Assembly (NCBI GenBank): GCA_025774735.1 | Contig: JALGZU010000553.1 | Coordinates: 1 to 5,384 of the forward strand | Reading direction: 5' to 3' | Origin: a candidate division LCP-89 bacterium | Lineage (GTDB): Bacteria > Electryoneota > B3-LCP | Length of the DNA stretch: 5,384 nt | In this document: positions 1-5,300 of the stretch, in pieces | How the letters are laid out: each line of letters opens with the position of its first letter | Numbering within the stretch: position 1 is the first letter of the stretch | The notes under the pieces: generated by a model | What the model saw: the letters and a program-made list of their open reading frames with translations, nothing else | Told to the model about the DNA's origin: nothing | The model's database searches: none | Made by a program: the position numbers and the translations under genes

Positions 1-148
1 CCTGCTGGATGCGGGGGTTGTCGGCCTGAGTAATCTCGAGCGCTTCCCGGAAACTAAGCTTGAGGGGTTCGGCCGATACCGTTAGGCCTGACCCGAACGT
101 CGCGATGAAGGCCGCGGTGATTAAAAGAATGTCGGTTTTACGTCTCAT
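1..148 (-). CDS. TolC-like outer membrane efflux protein, N-terminal part (runs off left edge)
   Basis: Only the first 49 codons are in the window. The ATG is at 148-146 on the minus strand. The product begins with a basic n-region (MRRKTD), a hydrophobic core and a VSA|EP signal-peptidase I-like site near residue 26. It then reads LKLSFREALEITQADNPRIQQ-like sequence (residues 29-49), which matches the start of TolC-family channel proteins, where 'LTLEEALELALENNP' opens the first helical hairpin. From the family, the protein would form a trimeric outer-membrane/periplasmic duct for a tripartite efflux or type I export system. A weak AGAAGAG lies just before the start. The gene follows the MarR-type regulator on the same strand after 59 bases with no obvious terminator, so the two are probably co-transcribed. 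The identification rests on a short stretch, so the family is likely but the substrate is unknown. Confidence 0.72.
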   Translation of the reverse strand, partial: MRRKTDILLITAAFIATFGSGLTVSAEPLKLSFREALEITQADNPRIQQ

Positions 149-207
149 AGCTCTTCTGGTTCTATGGATACTCAAGATTGAATTCCTGGCTGCTGTAGCG
201 CTTAAGT

Positions 208-645
208 CTAATGCTCAACTTCGTGCGAATTTTCGACGATCTTGCGCATCAACACGATGAGCGCTTCCTGATCACTCTGATCCAGCGACTCCAGTATCGT
301 GCGGCTCAGGTGGATGTGTTGCCGGGTATGCCATTCGTAGACTTCCCGACCTTTGGGCGTTAGTTCCACCTCGACCAGACGGCGGTCTTCCTCCGAGCGG
401 TTGCGCCGGATGAGATCCTTGTGGACGAGCCGGTCGGCGATGCCGGTGGCGGTGCTCATGGCAAGCCCCATATGCTCCGCTACTTCGCTCATCTTGCAGG
501 ATTCTCTCCACCCGAGATAGATGATGAACAGCAGTTCGCGCATGTTGAATTCATATTCGGGAGGAACAACCTCCGCCTTCATGAACATGAATTTGCGCGT
601 CAGTTCGCCGATATATTTCGACAGCTCTTTGGCCTTCTTTTCCAT
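208..645 (-). CDS. MarR-family transcriptional regulator
   Basis: This 145-residue protein has the usual MarR length. An N-terminal dimerisation helix region (about 1-45) precedes a winged helix-turn-helix. Residues 52-78 (MSEVAEHMGLAMSTATGIAD...) form the HTH. The wing at 80-97 carries the family's D-R-R signature (SEEDRRLVEVELTPKG, DRR at 87-89). C-terminal helices (about 100-145) complete the dimer interface. MarR proteins are usually dimeric repressors released by small phenolic or toxic ligands, and they often control the efflux genes next to them. Here a TolC-like gene follows directly, so control of efflux is the natural inference. The start is supported by GGAGGG at 662-657, 11 bases before the ATG. 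The upstream region holds a near-palindrome inside the probable promoter, consistent with autorepression. A single cysteine (C50) precedes the HTH, but nothing shows that it senses redox. The effector cannot be told from sequence. Confidence 0.93.
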   Translation of the reverse strand: MEKKAKELSKYIGELTRKFMFMKAEVVPPEYEFNMRELLFIIYLGWRESCKMSEVAEHMGLAMSTATGIADRLVHKDLIRRNRSEEDRRLVEVELTPKGREVYEWHTRQHIHLSRTILESLDQSDQEALIVLMRKIVENSHEVEH

Positions 646-710
646 CTGGGGCTATGCCCTCCAATCTATTTGGGATATTGAACTATCGGATTTTCACACT
701 ATTCGATTTT

Positions 711-738
711 AAGATAGTTTGATAATCGAACTATTCAA
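711..738 (-). promoter_or_regulatory. Probable sigma70 promoter of the marR-like/efflux operon
   Basis: Read on the minus strand, TTGAAT (738-733) and TATCTT (716-711) are separated by 16 bases. They match 4-5 and 4 of 6 positions of the sigma70 boxes. The predicted transcript would start near 704-706 and leave a leader of about 60 bases before the ATG at 645. No better pair was seen in 646-780. The spacer is almost wholly occupied by the inverted repeat annotated separately. Confidence 0.5.
714..734. promoter_or_regulatory. 21-bp near-palindrome, candidate MarR operator
   Basis: The left arm ATAGTT and right arm AACTAT flank a GAT-A-ATC centre at 724. Eighteen of 20 paired positions match; only the pair 720/728 fails. 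MarR dimers typically bind palindromes of this size. The site sits in the -35/-10 spacer of the regulator's own predicted promoter, where binding would block RNA polymerase. Partial copies of the half-site occur nearby: TTGAACTAT at 678-686, and ACTAT/ATAGT arms, also 21 bp apart, at 698-718. A second weaker site is therefore possible. Confidence 0.6.
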
Positions 739-810
739 GATACGAAAAGTTTCAGGCGGAGTCACTAAATTTTTATATTTTTTTTCACTTATTCTAATGT
801 ATTGTATCTG

Positions 811-845
811 GTGAAGGAACTGGTTTCCTTCACTACGCATTTTTT
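811..845 (+). other. Perfect 9-bp hairpin followed by a T-run in the divergent intergenic region
   Basis: The arms GTGAAGGAA (811-819) and TTCCTTCAC (825-833) are exact reverse complements around a 5-base CTGGT loop. The stem can be extended by a G-T and a T-A pair. Six Ts follow at 840-845, seven bases after the stem. It resembles a rho-independent terminator reading rightward, but no rightward gene precedes it. It lies about 32 bases upstream of the -35 box of the peptidase gene, so it could instead be a protein-binding site or a barrier to antisense transcripts. The function is unknown. The rest of 646-924 holds only AT-rich sequence and the two promoters. Confidence 0.4.
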
Positions 846-864
846 CATTTGAAGATTTTCTCCC

Positions 865-893
865 TTGTTTTTCGGCTCTTCTTTGCGTATATT
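865..893 (+). promoter_or_regulatory. Probable sigma70 promoter of the M1 peptidase gene
   Basis: TTGTTT (865-870) and TATATT (888-893) have the optimal 17-base spacing. The -10 box is the same as that of the last gene in the window. A short leader of about 25 bases would remain before the ATG at 925, which is preceded by GAGG at 916-919. AT-rich DNA (765-860) lies upstream, as before the other two rightward promoters. Confidence 0.5.
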
Positions 894-1153
894 ATATAAA
901 GGGCTTACTAAACGCGAGGTAAACATGCACAGAAGTACGACTACTTTGTTGGTTGTGATCGGAGTATTATGCTCCCGGTTCCCAACCGCCCGATCTGGAC
1001 GGCTACCAGGTTCTCTTCGACGCCCGGGAAGCGCGCGGGCCTGCTGATCTCGGTCTCGATGAGGTCGATGATGAGACCGGTTACGACGCTCTCTCTTATG
1101 ACATTGAAATCCGCTTCAATCCCTCCAGCCAGTTCGTCGAAGGCAGTGTCGTC

Positions 1154-2578
1154 ATGGCGGTGGAGTGCACCGATCCGACCCTGAGCGAGGTCGCCCTGCA
1201 CCTCTACTACAACATGAATGTGGATAACATCATGGTAGACGGCGTAGCAGCGGCTTATACCCACACCTTCGAAGACAATCTCACTGTGACTCTGCCCCTG
1301 CCGCTGTCGCTGGGCGAGACAGCAGAGATCACCGTCGCTTACAACGGTTACCCCATCGCGGGCAGCATGGGGGCGCTCTCCTGGGATTCGCACCTGGGCG
1401 TACCGATCATCTCGTCACTGTCCGAACCGGAAGGAGCCCGCACCTGGTGGCCCTGCAAGGATGTCCCCTCTGACAAGGCCGATCCGGTGCGCATGGTTTG
1501 GACCGTGCCGGATAACCTCTTCGCCACCGGCAACGGTCTCCTCCAGAGCACCACGACACCGGAACCCGGCTGGAAATCCTACGAATGGGTCGAAAATTAT
1601 CCCATCACTACCTATCTGGTCGCCGTCACGGCTACCAACTTCGCCCACTGGCGCGACTGGTACGTCACCACCGGCAACGATTCCCTCCCCCTGGATCACT
1701 ACATCTATCCCGAGGACTCGCTCTACTCCACCATCGAGTTCGCCGATCTGCCCGAGGTCATGACCTTTTTCGCAACGATTTACGAAGAGTACCCCTTCAT
1801 GGAGGAGAAATACGGTCACGCCGAATTTCCCTGGGGTGGCGCCATGGAACACCAGACCATGACTTCCTACGGCGAAAACCTGATCAATGGATCCGGCTAC
1901 TACCATTACATCATGGTGCACGAACTGGCGCACATGTGGTGGGGGGACCTGGTTACCTGCGGTACCTGGATGGACCTCTGGCTGAACGAAGGCTTCGCCA
2001 CCTATTCAGACGCCCTCTGGATAGAATTCGATGAAGGCGCTCAGGCTTTCCTGAACCGGATGGGATCGTTTAAAAGTACTTACTTCTATTACGACAATCA
2101 AAACCGGTTTCCCATCTATGACCCCGAATACCTGTGGGGCGGCACCGTCTACCAGAAGGGCGCCTGGATCCTGCACATGCTGCGTAACGTCCTGGGCGAG
2201 GAGGACTTCTGGGCTTTTTACCCGGAATGGCGTAACCGCTACGGTTTCGGATCACCCCTCACGGCCGATCTTCAACAGACTCTCGAGGACGTTTCCGGCA
2301 TGGATCTGGACTGGTACTTCGACGAATGGGTTTACATGGCAGGTTACCCCGAATACGAATGGGGATGGGAGTTCGAATTGTTGGGCCTGGATAGCAGCAG
2401 TATAGACCTGTCAATCCACCAGGTGCAGGAACTGATCAACCAGACTCCAATCTTTTCGATGCCCATCGAGATTGAAGTCACCACGACCACCGGCACGGAA
2501 ATGATCGTGGTGGACAATAATCAACAGTACCAGTACTTCAGCTTCAACGTCGGCGGAATACCCATGAGTGGATATTGA
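1154..2578 (+). CDS. M1-family zinc aminopeptidase, catalytic region
   Basis: This 474-residue open frame covers most of the M1 N-terminal beta domain and the thermolysin-like catalytic domain. The substrate-binding exopeptidase motif appears as GGAMEH (228-233). The zinc site is HELAH (H256, E257, H260) with the third ligand E279 in LWLNEGFATY, exactly 18 residues after H260 (HExxH-x18-E). The transition-state tyrosine is Y333 in VYQKGAWILHML. Every catalytic residue expected of the family is present. M1 enzymes remove N-terminal residues from peptides. The signal peptide at 925 implies action outside the cytoplasm, probably in nutrient peptide breakdown. After the catalytic domain (to about 400) a C-terminal beta region follows and stops abruptly at PMSGY. 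The ATG at 1154 is not the true start, because M1 coding sequence continues upstream to at least 977 in the same frame with no alternative start there. Confidence 0.92.
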   Translation: MAVECTDPTLSEVALHLYYNMNVDNIMVDGVAAAYTHTFEDNLTVTLPLPLSLGETAEITVAYNGYPIAGSMGALSWDSHLGVPIISSLSEPEGARTWWPCKDVPSDKADPVRMVWTVPDNLFATGNGLLQSTTTPEPGWKSYEWVENYPITTYLVAVTATNFAHWRDWYVTTGNDSLPLDHYIYPEDSLYSTIEFADLPEVMTFFATIYEEYPFMEEKYGHAEFPWGGAMEHQTMTSYGENLINGSGYYHYIMVHELAHMWWGDLVTCGTWMDLWLNEGFATYSDALWIEFDEGAQAFLNRMGSFKSTYFYYDNQNRFPIYDPEYLWGGTVYQKGAWILHMLRNVLGEEDFWAFYPEWRNRYGFGSPLTADLQQTLEDVSGMDLDWYFDEWVYMAGYPEYEWGWEFELLGLDSSSIDLSIHQVQELINQTPIFSMPIEIEVTTTTGTEMIVVDNNQQYQYFSFNVGGIPMSGY

Positions 2579-3297
2579 AGACTGCCGCTGAAGTACCCTT
2601 CGCCCCCATGTCCCAGACCATCACCCTGACTCCCGCCAGTACTCCCATCGTCATCCTAGAGACCGGCGGCACTTTCGATTATAACATCGAAGGGGCGAAT
2701 ACCGCCCCGACACCCGTCAGCGCCGATGTCTGGTGCGACGTCACCCTCCCTGATGGGAGTATCTACGGACCGGTTCTGGGCCCGGTTAACGTGCTTCTGC
2801 CGGCGACCAGTTCCCTGAACAGGGACCGCACTCAGAATGTGCCGGCGGGGGCTCCGATTGGACCCTATACGTACAACGCCTACATCGGAGTCTACCCTGA
2901 CCTGATCTGGGACGAAGACACCTTTCCTTTCGTAAAAATCGCGGATGATGCTGGAGGCGCCTCTGTCCGTAATTGGGCTAACAGCGGCGAATCCTTCGAT
3001 ATCTGGCTGGCTGAAACGGAAGCTGAAATCCCCGGTCAGTTCGCCCTACACGCGGCCTTCCCCAACCCGTTCAATCCCATAACGGGATTGTCCTTCTCCC
3101 TGCCCGAAGCGGCTTTAGTGCAGTTGACCGTCTTCGACGTTTCCGGCCGCCAGGTGGCGAAACTGGTTGACGGCTGGCGCGACGCGGGCGTGCACGACGT
3201 CATATTCGACGCTGCGGGTCTGCCTTCGGGCATCTACATCGCCCGCCTGCAGACTGAATCCTTCAGCACCTCCCAGAAGATGGTGCTGGTGAAATAA
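2575..3297 (+). CDS. C-terminal beta-sandwich and T9SS-type sorting module (tail of the M1 peptidase)
   Basis: This open frame of 240 residues has no signal peptide and begins at a TTG that overlaps the preceding stop. WILKTAAEVPF at its start is the usual end of M1 beta regions, so it is the displaced tail of the peptidase rather than a gene of its own. Residues about 15-125 form a beta-rich domain (ITLTPASTPIVILETGG... and TLPDGSIYGPVLGPV, ending in PIGPYTYNAYIGVYPD). Its counterpart occurs in the propeller protein. Residues about 155-240 are a sorting module: PNPFNP (163-168), then GLSFSLPEAALVQLTVFDVSGRQ-type and GVHDVIFDAAGLPSGIYIARL-type segments, ending KMVLVK. This pattern is typical of type IX secretion C-terminal domains and FlgD-Ig-like tails, which direct export and cell-surface attachment. 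No secretion machinery is visible here, so the export route is inferred. Confidence 0.85.
   Translation: MKTAAEVPFAPMSQTITLTPASTPIVILETGGTFDYNIEGANTAPTPVSADVWCDVTLPDGSIYGPVLGPVNVLLPATSSLNRDRTQNVPAGAPIGPYTYNAYIGVYPDLIWDEDTFPFVKIADDAGGASVRNWANSGESFDIWLAETEAEIPGQFALHAAFPNPFNPITGLSFSLPEAALVQLTVFDVSGRQVAKLVDGWRDAGVHDVIFDAAGLPSGIYIARLQTESFSTSQKMVLVK
2971..3297 (+). repeat. Direct repeat copy 1: 3' sorting-module DNA
   Basis: This copy aligns without gaps to 4871-5197, offset by exactly 1900 bases. By hand count, 3001-3297 differs from 4901-5197 at about 37 of 297 positions (about 87% identity). The encoded tails differ at 13 of about 103 residues, mostly conservatively (F/Y, I/L, S/A). Similarity falls off upstream, inside the beta-sandwich. 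Confidence 0.9.
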
Positions 3298-3301
3298 CGA
3301 A

Positions 3302-3395
3302 TACTGACCATAAACAGTAGGGGCAGGCCTCTGTGCCTGCCCTTTTTTTATCCCCACCCAAAAAAATTTCACTTATTTCCCCCGGACTATTGACT
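3302..3395 (+). repeat. Intergenic cassette copy 1: hairpin, A-tract and -35 box
   Basis: The order is a small ACTG/CAGT inverted repeat (3303-3318), a GC-rich terminator hairpin, a CCCACC then A-tract, TTTCACTTATT and a TTGAC box. The same order is found at 5204-5300, with the A6-to-35 distance about the same (roughly 24 bases). This suggests that the spacer, like the 3' module, descends from a shared unit. Confidence 0.65.
3321..3349 (+). terminator. Rho-independent terminator after the M1 peptidase gene
   Basis: A perfect 8-bp stem, GGGCAGGC (3321-3328) with GCCTGCCC (3335-3342), encloses the loop CTCTGT. Seven Ts follow at once (3343-3349). It lies 24 bases after the TAA. It is the closest relative in this window of the hairpin at 5225-5250. 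Confidence 0.85.
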
Positions 3396-3418
3396 TTGCC
3401 TAAAAAAGTTGCTAAATT
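3390..3418 (+). promoter_or_regulatory. Sigma70 promoter of the propeller gene
   Basis: TTGACT (3390-3395) and TAAATT (3413-3418) are 17 bases apart. TG at 3410-3411, one base before the -10, gives an extended -10 element. An A-tract (about 3361-3366) upstream could act as an UP element. The predicted leader is about 40 bases, with AGGGGA at 3453-3458, six bases before the ATG at 3465. Confidence 0.65.
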
Positions 3419-3464
3419 GTAGTGAGTCCTTCATATCTCCTCATTTTATTAAAGGGGATCTATA

Positions 3465-5027
3465 ATGAATGCGTTTTTACTTATCCTCTTAACGGTGCTG
3501 CTGATTATCGTTCCCGCCGTTGTATCTGCCCAGGTTGACTTCATAGAGCATCCCATCAGCACGAATTTCGATGGAGCTTTTTCCGTCTATTCAGAAGATG
3601 TTGACGGTGACGGCGACATGGATGTGCTCGGAGCTGCCATTTACGACGATGAAATTACCTGGTGGAAAAATGACGGGCTGGGGAATTTTGTCGAGCATAC
3701 CATCGACTCGAATTTCGGCGGCGCCCATACCGTTTACGCTGTGGATATGGACGGTGATAGCGATATCGATGTGCTGGGCAGTGCCTTCTACGGCGACGAA
3801 GTCGCCTGGTGGGAGAACGATGGCATTCAGAATTTCACCAAGCATTCCATCAGGACGGATTATGATGGTTCAAGGGAGGTATATGCAGCCGATATTGATA
3901 GCGATGGAGATATGGATGTACTGGGTTGTGCACAATATGCTGAGCTTCTCACATGGTGGGAAAATGATGGTGCCCAGAACTTTATTGAACATACTATAGA
4001 AGATAGTCTGGAATTCCCCATAACTGTTTATGCCAATGATATGGATAACGATGATGACGTCGATATAGTTTTTGGCGACCGCGATTGGGATGAAGTTTCC
4101 TGGTGGGAAAATGATGGATCTCAATCCTTTACCAAACATGTAATCGATAACAACTTCCATTGGATTTGGGATGTATTTGCCATCGATCTCGATCTTGACG
4201 GTGACGTAGACGTTTTAGGCGCCGCGCAGAGTGAGAGTCACATGTCGTGGTGGGAAAACGACGGATTTCAGTATTTTACTGAGCACGTCATCTATGGACA
4301 GACGAACAATGGTTGTCGTTCTGTCTTTGTTGTTGATCTGAACAATGATAATGACTTAGACATACTGGGCGCATTTGATTACGATAATACTATCTCTTGT
4401 TATGAGAACGACGGCAATCAACATTTCACAGAGCATTTCGTAACCACAAATTCCAACAATGCATTTTCTATCTATGCCGCTGATATAGATAACGACGACT
4501 ATCAGGATGTTCTGGGAGCTGCCTATTACGGCAATGCCGTCTCCTGGTGGGAGAACGTTCCGGCTGTTAATGTCACCCTGACGCCGGTTAATCCCCCCAT
4601 CCAGATCCCTCTGTCAGGCGGCAGTTTTAATTATAATATCGCTGTGATGAATCGTTCGGATACCTCGGCGGTTTTGGATGTCTGGTGTAATGTTCTTCTA
4701 CCGGATGGCAGCCTAATTGGTCCCTTGGTCGGTCCGGTGACGTTCCCGCGGCAGCCCCTCCGGGAACCTATACTTACCAGGCTTGGGTCGGCATCTACCA
4801 CATCGAACCCTGGCACCACGATGCTTTCACCTTCGAAAAGCTGGCAGACGGGGACGGTCCCCAGGTTGACACCTGGGCCAACAGTGGCGAATCCTTTGAC
4901 CTCTGGCTGGCTGAAACGGAAGCTGAAACCCCCGGTCAGTACGCCCTGCAGGCCGCCTACCCGAATCCCTTCAATCCGGTCACGGGATTGTCCTTCGCCC
5001 TGCCGGAAGCGGCTTATGTGCAGCTGA
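3465..5027 (+). CDS. Secreted seven-repeat FG-GAP/VCBS beta-propeller protein (3' end out of frame)
   Basis: The start at 3465 has a good ribosome site. Residues 1-22 are a signal peptide (long hydrophobic core, cleavage at VSA|Q). Residues 26-365 are seven repeats of 49 residues (one of 50). Each has an F-x-E/K-H start, a calcium-binding D-x-D-x-D-x-D-type loop (such as DVDGDGDMD and DMDGDSDID) and a WWENDG end. Seven such repeats make a closed integrin-like beta-propeller, a common adhesion or binding scaffold. No enzyme motif is seen. A beta-sandwich like that of the peptidase begins at about residue 368 (VTLTPVNPPIQIPLSGGSF) and runs to GPLVGPV. After about 4741 the frame is wrong: the residues to 5027 (FPRQPLREPILT...) are out-of-frame sequence, and the true tail continues in the next frame to 5197. 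The original protein was probably about 590 residues. Confidence 0.9.
   Translation: MNAFLLILLTVLLIIVPAVVSAQVDFIEHPISTNFDGAFSVYSEDVDGDGDMDVLGAAIYDDEITWWKNDGLGNFVEHTIDSNFGGAHTVYAVDMDGDSDIDVLGSAFYGDEVAWWENDGIQNFTKHSIRTDYDGSREVYAADIDSDGDMDVLGCAQYAELLTWWENDGAQNFIEHTIEDSLEFPITVYANDMDNDDDVDIVFGDRDWDEVSWWENDGSQSFTKHVIDNNFHWIWDVFAIDLDLDGDVDVLGAAQSESHMSWWENDGFQYFTEHVIYGQTNNGCRSVFVVDLNNDNDLDILGAFDYDNTISCYENDGNQHFTEHFVTTNSNNAFSIYAADIDNDDYQDVLGAAYYGNAVSWWENVPAVNVTLTPVNPPIQIPLSGGSFNYNIAVMNRSDTSAVLDVWCNVLLPDGSLIGPLVGPVTFPRQPLREPILTRLGSASTTSNPGTTMLSPSKSWQTGTVPRLTPGPTVANPLTSGWLKRKLKPPVSTPCRPPTRIPSIRSRDCPSPCRKRLMCS
3540..4559 (+). repeat. Seven tandem 147-bp coding repeats (propeller blades)
   Basis: The period is 147 bases (49 codons), with blade 6 one codon longer and blade 7 cut after WWENV. 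Blade starts are at residues 26, 75, 124, 173, 222, 271 and 321. The DNA repeat is also visible: TGGTGGGAAAATGATGG at 3954-3970 and 4101-4117, and a one-codon variant at 4248-4264, all 147 bases apart. Blade 6 has CYENDG in place of WWENDG, and blade 7 has a degenerate calcium loop (DIDNDDYQD). Confidence 0.92.
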
Positions 5028-5197
5028 CCGTCTACGACGTTTCCGGCCGCCAGGTCGCCAAACTGGTCGACGGCTGGCGTGACGCAGGCACACACGACGT
5101 CATCTTCGACGCCGCGGGTCTGCCTTCAGGTCTCTACATCGCCCGCCTGCAGACCGAATCCTTCAGCGCTTCCCAGAAGGTGGTGCTGGTGAAGTAA
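4742..5197 (+). CDS. Displaced C-terminal part of the propeller protein: beta-sandwich end and sorting module
   Basis: In this frame the sequence reads VPAAAPPGTYTYQAWVGIY, then WANSGESFD and LWLAETEAETPGQYALQAA, then PNPFNP (4961-4978), DVSGRQVAKLVDGW, FDAAGLPSGLYIARLQ and KVVLVK, ending at TAA 5195-5197. This is the direct counterpart of the peptidase tail. It has no start codon of its own at the right place; the first ATG (4988) lies within the sorting module. It is therefore the continuation of the gene starting at 3465 after a frame break. Compared with the peptidase's beta-sandwich, 16 residues plus one base are missing at the junction: GPV...VLLPATSSLNRDRTQN...VPAGAP corresponds to GPVT|VPAAAP. 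The module would direct export and surface anchoring of the propeller if the frame were intact. Confidence 0.85.
   Translation, partial: VPAAAPPGTYTYQAWVGIYHIEPWHHDAFTFEKLADGDGPQVDTWANSGESFDLWLAETEAETPGQYALQAAYPNPFNPVTGLSFALPEAAYVQLTVYDVSGRQVAKLVDGWRDAGTHDVIFDAAGLPSGLYIARLQTESFSASQKVVLVK
4871..5197 (+). repeat. Direct repeat copy 2: 3' sorting-module DNA
   Basis: This is the partner of 2971-3297. The segments LPEAA, DVSGRQVAKLVDGWRDAG and DAAGLPSG are identical at protein level in both copies. The module is distinctly GC-rich (5021-5080 is 40 of 60 G+C) next to the AT-rich propeller (4381-4440 is 23 of 60). Confidence 0.9.
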
Positions 5198-5203
5198 CAC
5201 ATT

Positions 5204-5300
5204 ACTGATATTAAACAGTTGTAGGGGCGGACCTGCGTGTCCGCCCTTTTCATTTGTCCCTACCAAAAAATTTTCATTATTTTCATTGAGGGTCTTGACA
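5204..5300 (+). repeat. Intergenic cassette copy 2: hairpin, A-tract and -35 box
   Basis: This copy has the same element order as 3302-3395: ACTG...CAGT (5204-5219), GTAGGGGC hairpin, CCTACC followed by an A6 tract (5265-5270), TTTTCATTATTTTC and TTGACA. The GTAGGG at 5221-5226 can also pair with CCCTAC at 5258-5263, forming an outer stem that competes with the terminator. Confidence 0.65.
5225..5250 (+). terminator. Rho-independent terminator after the propeller gene
   Basis: A perfect 8-bp stem, GGGCGGAC (5225-5232) with GTCCGCCC (5239-5246), encloses the loop CTGCGT. Four Ts follow (5247-5250). It lies 27 bases after the stop. The T-run is short, so termination may be less efficient than at 3321-3349. 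Confidence 0.75.

Larger units (their letters stand above)
925..3297 (+). pseudogene. Composite gene: secreted M1 metallopeptidase with C-terminal sorting module, split over three frames
   Basis: Read across two frame changes, this stretch encodes one protein of about 790 residues. Piece 1 starts at ATG 925 (GAGG at 916-919) with a signal peptide, MHRSTTTLLVVIGVL. Piece 2 is open from 959 to 2578 and already encodes the M1 N-terminal domain before its first ATG at 1154, for example GYDALSYDIEIRFNPSS at 1079-1129. Piece 3 (TTG 2575 to 3297) begins with WILKTAAEVPF in the neighbouring frame and ends with the sorting module. The first change falls between 961 and about 985. Dropping one C of the CCC at 974-976 would give a smooth VLCSGSQPPDLDGYQ junction. 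The second falls at about 2564-2576. Coding quality is good on both sides of each break, so recent inactivation or sequence error is more likely than old decay. 'Pseudogene' means only that no single open frame exists here. Confidence 0.75.

Noticed and set aside
865..1047. TTG start at 865 for the signal-peptide frame
   Set aside because: 865 lies in the likely -35 box, with no ribosome site. The ATG at 925 has GAGG at the right distance and begins a proper signal peptide.
1835..1852. GGAMEH in place of the textbook GAMEN motif
   Set aside because: Asn-to-His at this place occurs in secreted bacterial M1 relatives to my knowledge, and the zinc ligands, general base and tyrosine are intact, so it is a subfamily variant rather than a defect.
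941..1933. Long minus-strand open frames opposite the M1 gene (941-1393, 1415-1933)
   Set aside because: They lie opposite a plus-strand frame with all M1 catalytic motifs. Their translations show no recognisable domains and no ribosome site or promoter supports them.
2564..2578. Overlap of the two M1 frames as programmed ribosomal frameshifting
   Set aside because: No slippery heptamer, downstream stem-loop or pseudoknot was seen near 2564-2590, so a mutation or sequence error is more likely.
3591..4160. Minus-strand open frames under the propeller repeats
   Set aside because: They arise from the repeated Asp-rich codons read backwards, and their repeated 'IIFPPG' pattern simply mirrors the WWENDG coding repeats.
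3540..4559. 147-bp tandem repeats as a possible CRISPR or satellite array
   Set aside because: The repeats are in frame, divergent in DNA, and encode FG-GAP/VCBS blades with calcium loops. There is no short exact repeat with unique spacers.
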